Numbered from the stretch's first letter, positions 10,487 to 19,548 are shown. The stretch: DNA of 64,000 nucleotides from CAVTWD01 sp963738325 (GCA_963738325.1 CAVTWD010000001.1:682001-746000), one strand, 5' to 3'. Notes: generated by a model from the letters alone, not told the origin. Translations and numbers: made by a program.

Positions 10487-11357
10487 TGGCTTTTCGACAC
10501 CTCCCAACAACGGGTGCATCCACGCCAAGGAGTCTCCCGACGAGGCCCGCCGCTCCTCTCGCGAGGCGCCAGCCCGTACAAATCGACGGCTGCGTACCCG
10601 CGATCGGGTCAGGCGGCCGTGCCAGAATGTTCCGGCCCGGGGCGCCGGCGGGTCGGTCAGGTGGCGTACGACCGGACCTGGCGGAGGATCCGATGGTCGG
10701 GATGAGTGGCGGTCCAGGGATCGCGAGGCCAAGGTCGATCGCAGTGGTCGGTCGTGGTTCCGTCTGGCGGTGCGCTCGTGTGGTCGAGCTTGGGCTGCCG
10801 CTGGGGTCGGTGCTGTTGGCGCGGTGGATGAGCTGTCGGTTGACGGCGCGGGCGGCGTCGAGTTCCTCGGCTTGTCGGAGCGCTTCTTCGGTCTTGAACA
10901 GTTGCGGTTCGAGTTCGGCGACGCGCTGGGCGAGGTGGTGGTCGGCGAACTGCGTGACCACGTCGGTGGGGGGGAGTTCGTCGGCGACGAGTCGGGCCCC
11001 CTCGAGTTCGGACAGGCGGTTCTCGAGGGACCGCAGCTGTTGTTGCAGCCGACGGTTGTGGGCGCGGCTGTTCTCCTGATCGGCTCGCGACGAGGTGCCA
11101 GTGACGCGTGCTGCGGCGATCATGTCGTTCGCCTGGCGTTGAGCGACCTGGGCGACGGTGAGTTCGGTCTCGGTGCGCAGGTCGGGATGGTCGTAGACGA
11201 ACTTGCGCCCGACCCGTGCGGTGCGGGCGATGCCGGCGATTGTGAGCACTTGGCCTTGTTGGTGGGCGGCGTCGACCGCGGCGAGGATCAGCGTGCGTTT
11301 GCGTTGGCCATCCAGGTGCCGCGCCTCGCGCATGGCCTCGCCACGGTCAGCGCTCAT
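10323..11357 (-). CDS. DUF6262 (TnpC-like) protein of a Tn554-type element, 3' end uncertain
   Basis: The N-terminal 190 residues match DUF6262 proteins, which accompany Tn554-type tyrosine recombinases. There is a wHTH-like part (TIAGIARTARVGRKFVYDHP), then a coiled coil with NRRLQQQLRSLENRLSEL and a final ELDAARAVNRQLIHRAN. Family members usually stop about there. The frame stays open for another 150 Pro/Arg-rich residues that overlap the Imm5-like gene on the other strand, so that part is probably non-native read-through after loss of the stop. The start at 11357 (MSADRGEAM) overlaps the end of the recombinase fragment upstream, as in the native tnp operon. Confidence 0.6.
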   Translation of the reverse strand: MSADRGEAMREARHLDGQRKRTLILAAVDAAHQQGQVLTIAGIARTARVGRKFVYDHPDLRTETELTVAQVAQRQANDMIAAARVTGTSSRADQENSRAHNRRLQQQLRSLENRLSELEGARLVADELPPTDVVTQFADHHLAQRVAELEPQLFKTEEALRQAEELDAARAVNRQLIHRANSTDPSGSPSSTTRAHRQTEPRPTTAIDLGLAIPGPPLIPTIGSSARSGRTPPDRPAGAPGRNILARPPDPIAGTQPSICTGWRLARGAAGLVGRLLGVDAPVVGRCRKAITPVGRRTPTSRCRFATADRQGRVRGSHPGAVRAATGTQAGRRAPRIRGPHAPP

Positions 11358-11783
11358 CGTCTGTCTCGTGGTCGCGGACGACATTGGGGAACAGCCGGGG
11401 TGTCGGTGAGCCGATCACGCCGAGAAACCGGACCGGCACGGTGGTGTCGAGCTGAGCCCGGCTTCGTCGCAGCACGGCGATGGCGTCCTGGGTGGTGGCA
11501 CGCGCACCGCCACCTGGCCGCCGGCGTCACGGAGATGCTCGTTGTCGAGCAGACGCTCGACTGTCGGGCGGACGCGTTCGTCTCTGCGGTTCAGTTGCAG
11601 CGAGGCGGGCTGGTCGACGGCTGTGCGTTTCCGCCTGTGGGTGACTCGGTAGTAGCCCTGCGTCGTCGAGAGCTTGGTGTGGCCCATGAGGGCGGCGAGC
11701 ACCTCGAGGGGGGTGCCGGCGGCGGCGTGGCGCTGGGCGTAGGTGTGCCGGAACGAGTAGGGCGTGATCTCGGCTCGGGCGCC
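11350..11783 (-). pseudogene. Tn554-type tyrosine recombinase, C-terminal remnant
   Basis: The fragment begins at GARAEITPYSFRHTYAQRHA and continues with LEVLAALMGHTKLSTTQGYY, covering the second catalytic Arg, the His of the GH motif and the nucleophile Tyr. The first catalytic Arg and the N-terminal domain are absent. It starts directly after the TGA of the carboxylesterase fragment, in the same frame. A further shift near 11520 separates the core from a C-terminal part ending SPTPRLFPNVVRDHETDDER. It is followed by the DUF6262 gene, the expected neighbour. It cannot be active. Confidence 0.65.
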
Positions 11784-12070
11784 TCAGAACTCAGGCTGGG
11801 GTTCGATCGCCCGAGGCCAGATGCTCTTCGCGGTCGGGTTCGTTGGCGACCTGAAGGTGGTCGTGTTGAAGAGCATGGTGGGGCGCTCGTCGAGGGAGTA
11901 GGGGAGCCATTCGGGGAGGAGGTGGTGGTTGGGGTCGCCGGTGCGGGCGAAGCTAAGCCAAGCTCCGCTCATGGCCTTGACGAGTCGCTCGGCGGCCGGG
12001 TGGCCCTCGAGGAGGCGGACGGGGGAGGTGGTCGAACATCAGCGGGACGTCGATCCCGTGGGTGGGTGGC
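11784..12070 (-). pseudogene. Carboxylesterase (type B) C-terminal remnant
   Basis: The frame ending at 11784 encodes MSGAWLSFARTGDPNHHLLP and ends with a short tail after LFNTTTFRSPTNP. This is the conserved C-terminal end of type-B carboxylesterases, where SGAWxxFARTGDPN is almost invariant. Just upstream in another frame is HGIDVPLMFDHL, matching the segment that normally precedes it, so one shift lies near 12030. The catalytic serine and most of the gene are missing, and the fragment abuts the recombinase remnant. Confidence 0.6.
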
Positions 12071-12218
12071 CCCGAGCGCGCCGCCGGCGCGTGGGCTTCT
12101 GCGCGACACAGGCGGCCCTTGCACTGTCCGACGACATGCGCTTGCATCGGGAAGGCTCGCTCGTCGTCAGCTGTCACGGTCGCAGGCGGTGTGCTCCTCG
12201 CGGTGCGACAATGGCGCC

Positions 12219-12911
12219 GTGGCTCTACCACCCTCGGACGCTCGCGTCCGTCTGCGCATCAGCAACACTTCGGGGCGCGTGGACGTGACCGCTGAGGACC
12301 GCACCGGTGTGGTCGTGGACAGCGGTACCCACTTCGCTGGGACAGATGATCGGGTCGTTGAGATCCGCCCGGACCGCCCGTCGCGCTCGATCGCGGTGCG
12401 GTGCCCGACCGGGACCGATGTGATGGTCGGGACCACCTCGGGTGCGATCGAGCTGCGGGGGCGGCTCGGCTCGGTCAGTGTGACGTCGGCCAGCGGGAGG
12501 ATCGGCGTCGCCGCGGCGGCAGAGGCGGATCTGCGCACGGGATCCGGGAAGATCGAGATCGACGAGTGCGCCGGCCATTGTCGCGCCTCCACGAAGAACG
12601 GAGCGATACTCGTGGGAGCTACGAACGCGGCGGACATCGCCACCGTCTCTGGCACGGTCCGGATCGGCCTCGTGGCCGGCACGGTCGACGTGAGGACGGT
12701 CAGCGGCAAAGTCGTCCTGTTCTCGAATGGTGGCGGCCCCATCGGCGCCCGCACCCTCTCCGGCTCGGTCACGATCCATCTGCCCCCAGGCGTGCGCCCC
12801 GACGTGCGCGCATCGGACGCACGGTGGGTGCATTGCCGATGCGATGAGGGCGATGACGTGACGATCGACGTTGCATCCATGAGCGGAAAGGTCGAGATCG
12901 TTCCGTCGTGA
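12219..12911 (+). CDS. DUF4097-type beta-helix protein
   Basis: 230 residues built of short repeated strands with the pattern T-SG-I or VSGKV: VRLRISNTSGRVDVTAEDR, VMVGTTSGAIELRG, VTSASGRIGVAAAA, DLRTGSGKIEIDE, TVSGTVRIGLVAGTV, TLSGSVTIHL and ASMSGKVEIVPS. This is the DUF4097/adhesin-like repeat seen in bacterial cytoplasmic and envelope proteins of unknown function. No signal peptide is present. The frame is open far upstream, but repeat homology starts at GTG 12219. Its stop overlaps the start of the cyclase gene by four bases, so the two are co-translated. Confidence 0.78.
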   Translation: MALPPSDARVRLRISNTSGRVDVTAEDRTGVVVDSGTHFAGTDDRVVEIRPDRPSRSIAVRCPTGTDVMVGTTSGAIELRGRLGSVSVTSASGRIGVAAAAEADLRTGSGKIEIDECAGHCRASTKNGAILVGATNAADIATVSGTVRIGLVAGTVDVRTVSGKVVLFSNGGGPIGARTLSGSVTIHLPPGVRPDVRASDARWVHCRCDEGDDVTIDVASMSGKVEIVPS

Positions 12912-13438
12912 TGGCGGCGGGCGCGGTGGCTCAGGCGCTCTCGGGCACGATCGTCTTTACCGACATCGTCGGCTTCACCGAGTTCACCGCCCTGAAGGGA
13001 GATGCCGACGCGCTCAGCTTGCTGGTGACGCAGGAGCGTCTTGTCCGCGATGTCATGCCCCAAGATGCCCGAATCGTCAAAGAGCTCGGCGATGGCTTGT
13101 TGCTCTGGTTCTCCAGCTCCGTCGGCGCGCTGCAAGGCACCCTCACGTTGCTTTGTCGCTTCGAGCAGGAATCCAAAGCCACCGGGCTGCCCCTTTGGGT
13201 CCGGATCGGCATGCACCATGGCCACCCTCTCGCGCGAGGCAGCGACCTCGTTGGCCACGACGTCAACCTCGCCGCCCGCATCGTCGACCTGGCAGGACCC
13301 GGCGAGGTGCTCCTGTCCGAGGCGACGAAGGCCGACATCGGCGACGATCTACCCGACGTGCGCTTCGACGAGCTCGGACCCGTCGTGATGAAGGGCATCC
13401 CGACTCCCGTGCGTCTCTGGCGAGCCCGCCCTGGCTGA
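12908..13438 (+). CDS. Stand-alone class III adenylate/guanylate cyclase domain
   Basis: About 176 residues forming only the catalytic domain. The metal-binding aspartates are present in VFTDIVGFTEF (D19) and ELGDGLLLWF (D62), with lysine K58 before the second. The transition-state pair is N120 and R124 in VNLAARIVDLAG. The C-terminal VRFDELGPVVMKGIPTPVRL is the usual end of such domains. It therefore looks active in making a cyclic nucleotide, and as a homodimer because single-domain class III cyclases require this. GTG 12908 and ATG 12911 are both usable. It overlaps the DUF4097 gene (GTGA), which suggests a shared task. Confidence 0.88.
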   Translation: MMAAGAVAQALSGTIVFTDIVGFTEFTALKGDADALSLLVTQERLVRDVMPQDARIVKELGDGLLLWFSSSVGALQGTLTLLCRFEQESKATGLPLWVRIGMHHGHPLARGSDLVGHDVNLAARIVDLAGPGEVLLSEATKADIGDDLPDVRFDELGPVVMKGIPTPVRLWRARPG

Positions 13439-13932
13439 GAACAGCCTCGGCGTGCCGTGAGTCGCGGGCGCACGTATCGCTTCGCCATCGCAAACCTGGG
13501 CGCGAAGCTCCCGGATTGGCAAGAGCTGCGTCCACGGTGGCCACGACGCAGCCCTGGTCGCGGCAGCCTTCGCTGAGGTGGCGCGGTCGGCTGCACCGCC
13601 CATCGTCACGCTGCGCCACGGCGACGGCGCTTGTGCTCGGCGCGCTGTAGCCGCCGTTCGGTGTCGGCTACCTCGGCGTCGGTCAGCGTTCCGATGCGCT
13701 GCCGACATCGGGCGTCAGAGTTCCCGCCAGCTGGCCGCCGACCTCCCCGATCAGGCTTGGAACCGGCGTGGGTGCCGGCCGCACAACCCGCGTCGGTATG
13801 GGTGAGTGATCGCGGTCGATGCCGTGGATGGCGCGAGAGCATCGGCGATGAATGCTTCGGCGAGCTCGCCGCGGTCCGCCGAAGCCGGTAGCCGTGATCG
13901 TCTGGCTCTGCAGAGGCGTACGGTGACACCCA
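13439..13932. other. Non-coding or degraded stretch
   Basis: Nearly 500 bp between the cyclase and the acyltransferase. All six frames are short or are arginine-rich shadows. A minus-strand piece near 13640-13700 (LTDAEVADTERRLQRAEHKR) has a helical look but no recognisable family. I see no RNA gene or repeat here. Confidence 0.4.
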
Positions 13933-15324
13933 ATGAGCCGGGAGCAGCCGCACCACGACCAGCGAATGAGTGGGACCGAGACGATGATGTGGCGGATCGA
14001 GCGGGATCCCTGGCTCGCCCCCAGCGGCGGATCGCTCACGCTGTTCGACCGACCACTCGACGCCGTCTGGTTCGGTCGGTCCATGGCTCGCGCCGTCTCG
14101 ACGATCGCTCGCCTGCGCCAGCGCGTGGTAGCCACCGCGGCGACCCTCGCCTCGCCTCGGTGGGCGTTCGACCCCGACTTCGAGCTCGACTGGCACGTGC
14201 GCCACATCGGGGCGCCGGGTGATGGTTCGCTCAACGATCTGATCGGCTGGACCACTCAGTTCTTGCAGGACCCCTACGACCACACTCGCCCACTGTGGCA
14301 GTACGTGGTGGTCGATCGGCTCGCTGACGGCCGCGGGGCCCTCGTCACCAAGCTCCACCACACCGTGGCCGACGGCTTCAGCGCCCTCAAGCTGGCGGAG
14401 TCCTACACCACTTTCAAGAAGGGACGAGCACCGCGCGATGACGTCGACCTGGAGGCGGTGCTGCGGGCCGACGCCAACCGTCGCGAGCGGCTCGAGGCGC
14501 CGGCCACCGAAGTTGTGACCAGAGCGCTGCGGATGCCCGTCGACCTTGGTCGCCGGGTTCTCGGCACCCTCGCCCATCCCGAGCGCCTGGGCCAGGCCGC
14601 GACCGAGGCCACCCACCTGGCCCACCAGGGCACCGAGCAGCTCCAACCGGCGGGCTCCGAGCTGTGGCGACGGCGGTCACGCCGCCGCTGTCTCTTGGCC
14701 CTCAGCGTCCCGTTCGAGCCGGCCCACCGAGCGGCCAAGGGCCTCGGCGGCACGATCAACGACTTCTTCCTGACCGGCGCGGCCGAGGCCGGCCACCGGT
14801 ACCACAAGGCCCTGGGCGCCGACCCCGACCGCTTCCACATCACCTTCGTGGTGAGCACCCGAGCTGACGCCGAGACGGCGAACGCCTTTTCCCCGGTCCC
14901 GGTCGAGGTGCCGGCCGGAGCGATGCCTCCCGACGAACGCTTCGCGGTGATCCACGAGCGCCTCCGGGAGTGCCGGGCCGAGGTGCACGGCGGCGGGCCG
15001 ATGGCCACGGTCGCCGCGATCGCCAACCTCCTGCCGACCTGGGTGGTCACGGGCATCATCCGCAACCAGGCCGGGCACATCGACTTCGCTACGAGCAACC
15101 TGCCCGGCTTCCTCGGCGACACCTGGGTCGCCGGAGCTCGCACCCTGCACACGTACGGCTGGGGACCCGTCGCCGGGACGGCCTTCAACATCACCCAGGT
15201 CTCCACCGCCGGTCACCTCGACATCGGCGTCCAGCTCGACCCGGCGGCCGTGACCGAGCCCCAACTCCTGCAGTCCTGCCTCGAGGACAGCTACCGCGAC
15301 CTGCTCGGTGTCGCCGCGACCTGA
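13933..15324 (+). CDS. WS/DGAT family wax ester synthase/diacylglycerol acyltransferase
   Basis: 463 residues, the usual length. The condensing-type active site HHTVADG is at about residues 142-148, with the downstream ND of TINDFFLTGAAEAGHRYH and the late motif SNLPGFLGDTWVAGARTLH. Enzymes of this family use acyl-CoA to acylate fatty alcohols or diacylglycerol for storage lipid, at the membrane surface. The deep N-terminal substrate-binding part (MMWRIERDPWLAPSGGSLTL) is atypical but present. Start choice: ATG 13933 or ATG 13966; neither has a strong ribosome site. No neighbours in lipid metabolism. Confidence 0.87.
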   Translation: MSREQPHHDQRMSGTETMMWRIERDPWLAPSGGSLTLFDRPLDAVWFGRSMARAVSTIARLRQRVVATAATLASPRWAFDPDFELDWHVRHIGAPGDGSLNDLIGWTTQFLQDPYDHTRPLWQYVVVDRLADGRGALVTKLHHTVADGFSALKLAESYTTFKKGRAPRDDVDLEAVLRADANRRERLEAPATEVVTRALRMPVDLGRRVLGTLAHPERLGQAATEATHLAHQGTEQLQPAGSELWRRRSRRRCLLALSVPFEPAHRAAKGLGGTINDFFLTGAAEAGHRYHKALGADPDRFHITFVVSTRADAETANAFSPVPVEVPAGAMPPDERFAVIHERLRECRAEVHGGGPMATVAAIANLLPTWVVTGIIRNQAGHIDFATSNLPGFLGDTWVAGARTLHTYGWGPVAGTAFNITQVSTAGHLDIGVQLDPAAVTEPQLLQSCLEDSYRDLLGVAAT

Positions 15325-15329
15325 GCCGC

Positions 15330-15804
15330 CGGGCTGCTCCCCGCCTGGCGCGACCTTCTCACTGCTGGGCTCTCACGACGTGCCACCGCGAGTGGCGACG
15401 TCGGCCGCGCCGCGGCCTCGAGTGGCCAGTACCAGAGGTCATCGGCCTGCCACCGCACCACCTCGTCGACCAGCCCAGGATCAACGCCGGCGCGAACCAT
15501 GGCGCCGGCGCGTAGGGCGTAGTCACTCTTGTGGTGTTGCGCCCTGTTCGCGGTGCCCTCGGGCAGGTATCGCCGGCCTATTCCGGCGAACTCGATCGGC
15601 TGCGCTACGGGTTGCCCCCGACTCCTCGATCGCATCGGCCGCCAGCTCGAGCAGCGCCTCAGCCGGGAAGGTGTTGTGCTTCGGATGCAACGGTGCGAGC
15701 TGGGCTGCGATGTCCTCGACCTCCGACTGTCCGGGGAGTTCACAAAGGGCAATCCAGACGACTGCGTTTCGATCTTCGGGAGTCGGACGCTTCGATGCAG
15801 GCAC
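15330..15804 (-). pseudogene. Conserved actinobacterial hypothetical protein, frameshifted
   Basis: Two minus-strand frames make one recognisable protein. The first carries AVVWIALCELPGQSEVEDIA and FPAEALLELAADAIEE. The second carries IEFAGIGRRYLPEG, HHKSDYALRAGAMVRAGVDP and VDEVVRWQADDLWYWPLEA. The pattern ERYLPE-HHKS-YALRA-GGVDPGL-DEV-WW-DDLW-W recurs in uncharacterised actinobacterial proteins. The shift lies near 15620. The start is likely GTG 15804. The end is unclear because the frame runs on into the acyltransferase gene on the other strand. Function unknown. Confidence 0.5.
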
Positions 15805-16032
15805 GCCGCCGAATGAAGGCCCCGACGTCACCGAGGGTCGCGTAGCGACCCCCCGGCCACACGCGGACTCCGCCACGGAGTCAGGCACTATCCGCCACGT
15901 CCCTCCGCCCGCGAGGCGCCACCACAGTGGACGAGAGTGACACCAGGTCCTGTTGGCGGGGCTTCGACTCCGTCGGCGGGATAGGCGCTCGACATCGTGG
16001 GCGAATGGTCACCGGCTCACTTGTCGATCACG

Positions 16033-17073
16033 TCAGGCGTTGCTGGAGGCAGCCCAAAGGTTGATGTCGGCGTCGGTGGCGTACTGGTCGATCGCGCTGA
16101 GCTCGTCGACGGTGAAGGCGAGGTTGTCCAGCGAGGCGAGGTTCATCTCCAGCTGGGCAACGCTGCTTGCTCCGATGACCAGAGAGGTCATGCGCGGGTC
16201 ACGCAGGGCCCATGCCAGGGCGAGCTGCGCGAGGCGCTGGCCCCGTCCCTCGGCCAATCTCGCCAAGGCCCGCACCCGGGCCAGTCGGTCCTCGGTGACC
16301 ATGTCGAGGCTCAGGGCGCCGCCGGTGGCGACCCGCGAGTCGGCCGGGATGCCGTCGAGGTACCGGTCGGTGAGCAGGCCTTGGGCGAGTGGAGAAAACG
16401 CGATGCAGCCGGCGCCAACGGTCTCCAGCGTGTGGAGGAGCCGGTCGTCCTCGATCCAGCGATTGAGCATCGAGTACGACGGCTGATGGATCAGCAGCGG
16501 CACGCCGTCGTCGGCCAACAGCTGCGCCGCCTCGGCCGAACGAGCCGCCGAGTACGACGAGATCCCGACATACAGCGCCTTGCCTTGCTGCACCGCGGTG
16601 GCCAGTGCCGCCATCGTCTCGTCCAGACGGGTATCGGGATCGAAGCGGTGAGAGTAGAAGATGTCGACGTAGTCGAGACCCAGCCGACGAAGGGACTGGT
16701 CGAGGGAGGCGAGCAGATACTTGCGGGAGCCGCCCTCGCCGTAGGGGCCAGGCCACATGTCATAGCCCGCCTTGGTTGAGATCACCAGTTGGTCGCGGAA
16801 TGGCGCGAAGTCCGTGGCCAGCAGCTTTCCGAAGTTCTCTTCCGCCGCGCCGTAGGGGGGGCCGTAGTTGTTGGCCAGGTCGAAGTGGGTCACGCCCAGG
16901 TCAAACGCGCGCCGGCAGATGGCCTGCTGGGTGGTGACCGGCCGGTCGTGGCCGAAGTTGTGCCACAGGCCGAGCGAGATGGCTGGCAGCTTCAGTCCGC
17001 TGCGTCCGCACCGGCGATACGTCATCGTCTGGTAGCGGTCAGCCGAAGGGGCGTACGCCACAGACCTCAGCAT
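16033..17073 (-). CDS. Aldo/keto reductase (YghZ/GpR-like)
   Basis: 346 residues, cytosolic NADPH-dependent carbonyl reductase of the AKR14 type, whose characterised members reduce L-glyceraldehyde 3-phosphate and methylglyoxal. The catalytic tetrad is visible: Asp and Tyr in THFDLANNYGPPYGAAEENF, Lys in VISTKAGYDMWPGPYG and His in IFYSHRFDP. The cofactor end is SLVIGASSVAQLEMN. The GPPYGAAEENFG stretch is diagnostic of this subgroup. Start ATG 17073 fits the family; the open frame extends further without homology. Intact and with normal codon use. Confidence 0.92.
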   Translation of the reverse strand: MLRSVAYAPSADRYQTMTYRRCGRSGLKLPAISLGLWHNFGHDRPVTTQQAICRRAFDLGVTHFDLANNYGPPYGAAEENFGKLLATDFAPFRDQLVISTKAGYDMWPGPYGEGGSRKYLLASLDQSLRRLGLDYVDIFYSHRFDPDTRLDETMAALATAVQQGKALYVGISSYSAARSAEAAQLLADDGVPLLIHQPSYSMLNRWIEDDRLLHTLETVGAGCIAFSPLAQGLLTDRYLDGIPADSRVATGGALSLDMVTEDRLARVRALARLAEGRGQRLAQLALAWALRDPRMTSLVIGASSVAQLEMNLASLDNLAFTVDELSAIDQYATDADINLWAASSNA

Positions 17074-17320
17074 ATGGAGACCGACGACCACAGGCTCCCG
17101 AGCGGAGCCCGCCCGTCGTGCAACGCACCTGGGCTGCTGGCGTCGACGGCCGCCACATCCGATTGCTGCAGAGACACTCGGAGGCTTGCGGTGCTTCACA
17201 GGCCTTCGTTGGGCGGGCCGCTCCAAACCCTCTGGCCTGACACGACGCGCATCAGGACAGACTGTGCCGCCTCCGATCGTGACGGAGAGGGGGCGCGCCG
17301 GGCCACCCGCCGAGGGCCTG

Positions 17321-18259
17321 TCAGCGGCTGGTGTCGAGGACGAGCTTGCCCTCCACCTGGCGATCGAGGATGCGCTGGAACGCCGCCGCGGCCGACGAGA
17401 GGGAGAGCACCTCGATCGGGACGACGAGGCGGCCGTCGCGAACGAGCTCGAGCAGCTGCGGGATCAGCGCGGCCTGGCGTTCGGGCGGCTCGAGAAGGCC
17501 CGTGTAACCGAACATCGAGATCCCCTTGCGGTAGAAGCCCCGGCTGGACAGCGGGAGGTCGTCGCCCGCGCTGGCGCCGAACAGGACGAGCCGGCCACGC
17601 AGCTCGAGCGCCGCCACCGCGGCCGGGGTGAACGTGCCGCCGATGCCGTCGACGACGAGCGTGGGCCGGAGCTCGCTGACGGCGGCGGCGAGGCCGTCAG
17701 CGTCGGTGACCACGGCGCGGTCGGTGCCGAGCGCCTCGATGGCCGGCACCTTGGCGGCGCTCGTCGTCTGTCCCCACACCGTCGCGCCCGTGGCCTTGGC
17801 GAGTTGCACGATCAGGGAACCCACACCGCCACTCGCGCCCAGCACGAGCACCCGATCCTCGGACGAGCTCTGGCCGAGGACGTTGACGCAGTTCCAGGCT
17901 GTTACCCCGGCGACGCCGATGGCACTGGCCACCGCACGATCCACCCCCGCGGGCAGGGTCACGATCGCCTCTGGTGAGGCCGCAGCCTTCGAGGCGAACA
18001 GGCCCTGGCGCACCACCCCGTGGCCCCCGCCTCGGATGAGCACCGGGCGGCCCGCGTACGTGCCTGCCGCCTCGGTGCCCGGGATCCACGGCAGGTGGGC
18101 CGCCGCCGCGCCCGGGGTGCCTCGGCTGATCCAGATGTCGAGGGGGTTGACCGAGGCGTGGCTCACGTCCACGACCACCTCGCCCTCCCCCGGGACCGGG
18201 TCGGGCAGCTCTGCAAACTCGAGCGTCCCACCGATCTCACGAAGCACCGCGGCGCGCAC
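17321..18259 (-). CDS. Zinc-independent MDR oxidoreductase (quinone-reductase type)
   Basis: 312 residues of the medium-chain dehydrogenase/reductase superfamily: N-terminal GroES-like domain (HASVNPLDIWISRGTP, PWIPGTEAAGTYAG) and Rossmann domain with VLVLGASGGVGSLIVQLAKA for NADP binding. The zinc-ligand cysteine cluster of alcohol dehydrogenases is absent, as in quinone oxidoreductases (QOR). The C-terminal AAAAFQRILDRQVEGKLVLD closes the family fold. GTG start. It is transcribed in the same direction as the aldo/keto reductase, 247 bp away, so co-transcription is possible but not shown. Confidence 0.9.
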   Translation of the reverse strand: MRAAVLREIGGTLEFAELPDPVPGEGEVVVDVSHASVNPLDIWISRGTPGAAAAHLPWIPGTEAAGTYAGRPVLIRGGGHGVVRQGLFASKAAASPEAIVTLPAGVDRAVASAIGVAGVTAWNCVNVLGQSSSEDRVLVLGASGGVGSLIVQLAKATGATVWGQTTSAAKVPAIEALGTDRAVVTDADGLAAAVSELRPTLVVDGIGGTFTPAAVAALELRGRLVLFGASAGDDLPLSSRGFYRKGISMFGYTGLLEPPERQAALIPQLLELVRDGRLVVPIEVLSLSSAAAAFQRILDRQVEGKLVLDTSR

Positions 18260-18516
18260 GGCCGCAACCTAGCGGTGTTCATGCACGGGAGTCGTTGGGG
18301 TCGTGGACGTCGGTTCCCCGCGCTGCTGGGTCGCCGCTCACCCCGCATGACCCTCGTCCACGCCCCATCGCCGACACCGTGGTCGCCGACCGGTACCTCA
18401 CCGCCACCCGCGCCGTCGAAGCCGATACCCGGACAGCAACGTCGTCGGCTGGCGAAATCGACACCGCGGCACGGCATCGGCGGCTCCTCGGCAACGGCCA
18501 CTGCGTCGCGGCCAGA

Positions 18517-19548
18517 ATGGCGGCGATGTCGGCAGCGACCGCGGCCGTCGTCGTCGGGCTCGACGTCGGCGGGACGAAGACCAACGCCACAGTGCTCAGC
18601 GAGGACGGGCGGTTTCTCGTTGATCACATGGTCGAACTGCCGAGCTGCGTGCTCGATGGCCCGGCGGCGGCGATCGCGGCGATCGACGAGGCGATGGAAC
18701 TGGTGCTGGCGCTGACCGCCACGCGTCGTGCCGCGGTGCGTGCGGTCGGGCTCGATACGCCGGGGCCGGCGAGCGCCGACGGTGTGATCTCGGCGCGCGG
18801 GGCCACCAACTTTGCCGCCGCCGAGTGGTGGGGCTTCGACTTCCGTGGCGCTGTCGAGGAACGTCTGCGCCTCCCGGTGATCTACAACAACGACGGCAAT
18901 GCCGCCGCCCTGTACGCACACGAGCGGCACTTCGGCGACGAGGCGTCACGACGTTCGTCGGTGTCGGCGATCGTCGGCACCGGGCTGGGCGGCGGGGTGA
19001 TCGAGGCCGGTCGAGTGGTGCGGGGCGCGGCCGGAATGGCCGGTGAGTTGGGCCACGTCCAGATCCCGATGGACGGCCTGCTCGTGCTGGGCCAGTCGGT
19101 GCCGCGGTGCAACTGCGGGTTCGCCGCCGACCTGGAGAGCGTCGCGTCGTTGAGCGGCATCGCCAACAACCTGCTGCCGTTCTGGCTGACCCGCTACCCG
19201 GATCACCCGTTGGCCGACGTCGACATCGGCGTTGCCGCCAAGCTGGTCCGCGATTACGGCGAGCGGGGCGACGAGTTGGCCATTCGCATCTTCGAGCAGC
19301 AGGCGATGGCGATCGGGCGGATGTTCACCATCGCCGCCAACGTCATCGACCCCGACGCCTACTTCGTCGGTGGCGGCGTGACCGACGCCGCCGTCGAGTT
19401 CCGGACCTGGTTCGTCGAGTGCGTCCGGGCGGCCACGAAACTGCGTGCCGAGCAGGCCAAGGCCACCGAGTTCGCCATCGTCCCCGATCTCGACATGGCG
19501 GGTGCCCGCGGCTCCGGACTGGCCGCCCTTCGGGCGATCCGCCCGTAG
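18517..19548 (+). CDS. ROK-family sugar kinase
   Basis: 343 residues with the ATP phosphate loop GLDVGGTKTNATVLSEDG, catalytic region VIYNNDGNAAALYAHERHFG and the second nucleotide loop IVGTGLGGGVIEAG. Glucokinase is the usual activity. The ROK zinc site normally reads H-x(n)-CxCGxxGCxE. Here GHVQIPMDG is followed by CNCGFAADLES, so the third cysteine is replaced by Asp and an insertion lies between His and the first Cys. Zinc binding may be altered. ATG 18517 or 18526 can serve as start. No operon partner. Confidence 0.85.
   Translation: MAAMSAATAAVVVGLDVGGTKTNATVLSEDGRFLVDHMVELPSCVLDGPAAAIAAIDEAMELVLALTATRRAAVRAVGLDTPGPASADGVISARGATNFAAAEWWGFDFRGAVEERLRLPVIYNNDGNAAALYAHERHFGDEASRRSSVSAIVGTGLGGGVIEAGRVVRGAAGMAGELGHVQIPMDGLLVLGQSVPRCNCGFAADLESVASLSGIANNLLPFWLTRYPDHPLADVDIGVAAKLVRDYGERGDELAIRIFEQQAMAIGRMFTIAANVIDPDAYFVGGGVTDAAVEFRTWFVECVRAATKLRAEQAKATEFAIVPDLDMAGARGSGLAALRAIRP

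Noticed and set aside
10245..12218. N-terminal extension of the DUF4097 frame by about 650 codons
   Set aside because: It runs antisense to the DUF6262, recombinase and esterase remnants; repeat homology begins only at GTG 12219.
13606..14646. Minus-strand frame of 346 codons over the acyltransferase gene
   Set aside because: It overlaps the WS/DGAT catalytic region on the other strand and shows no family pattern.
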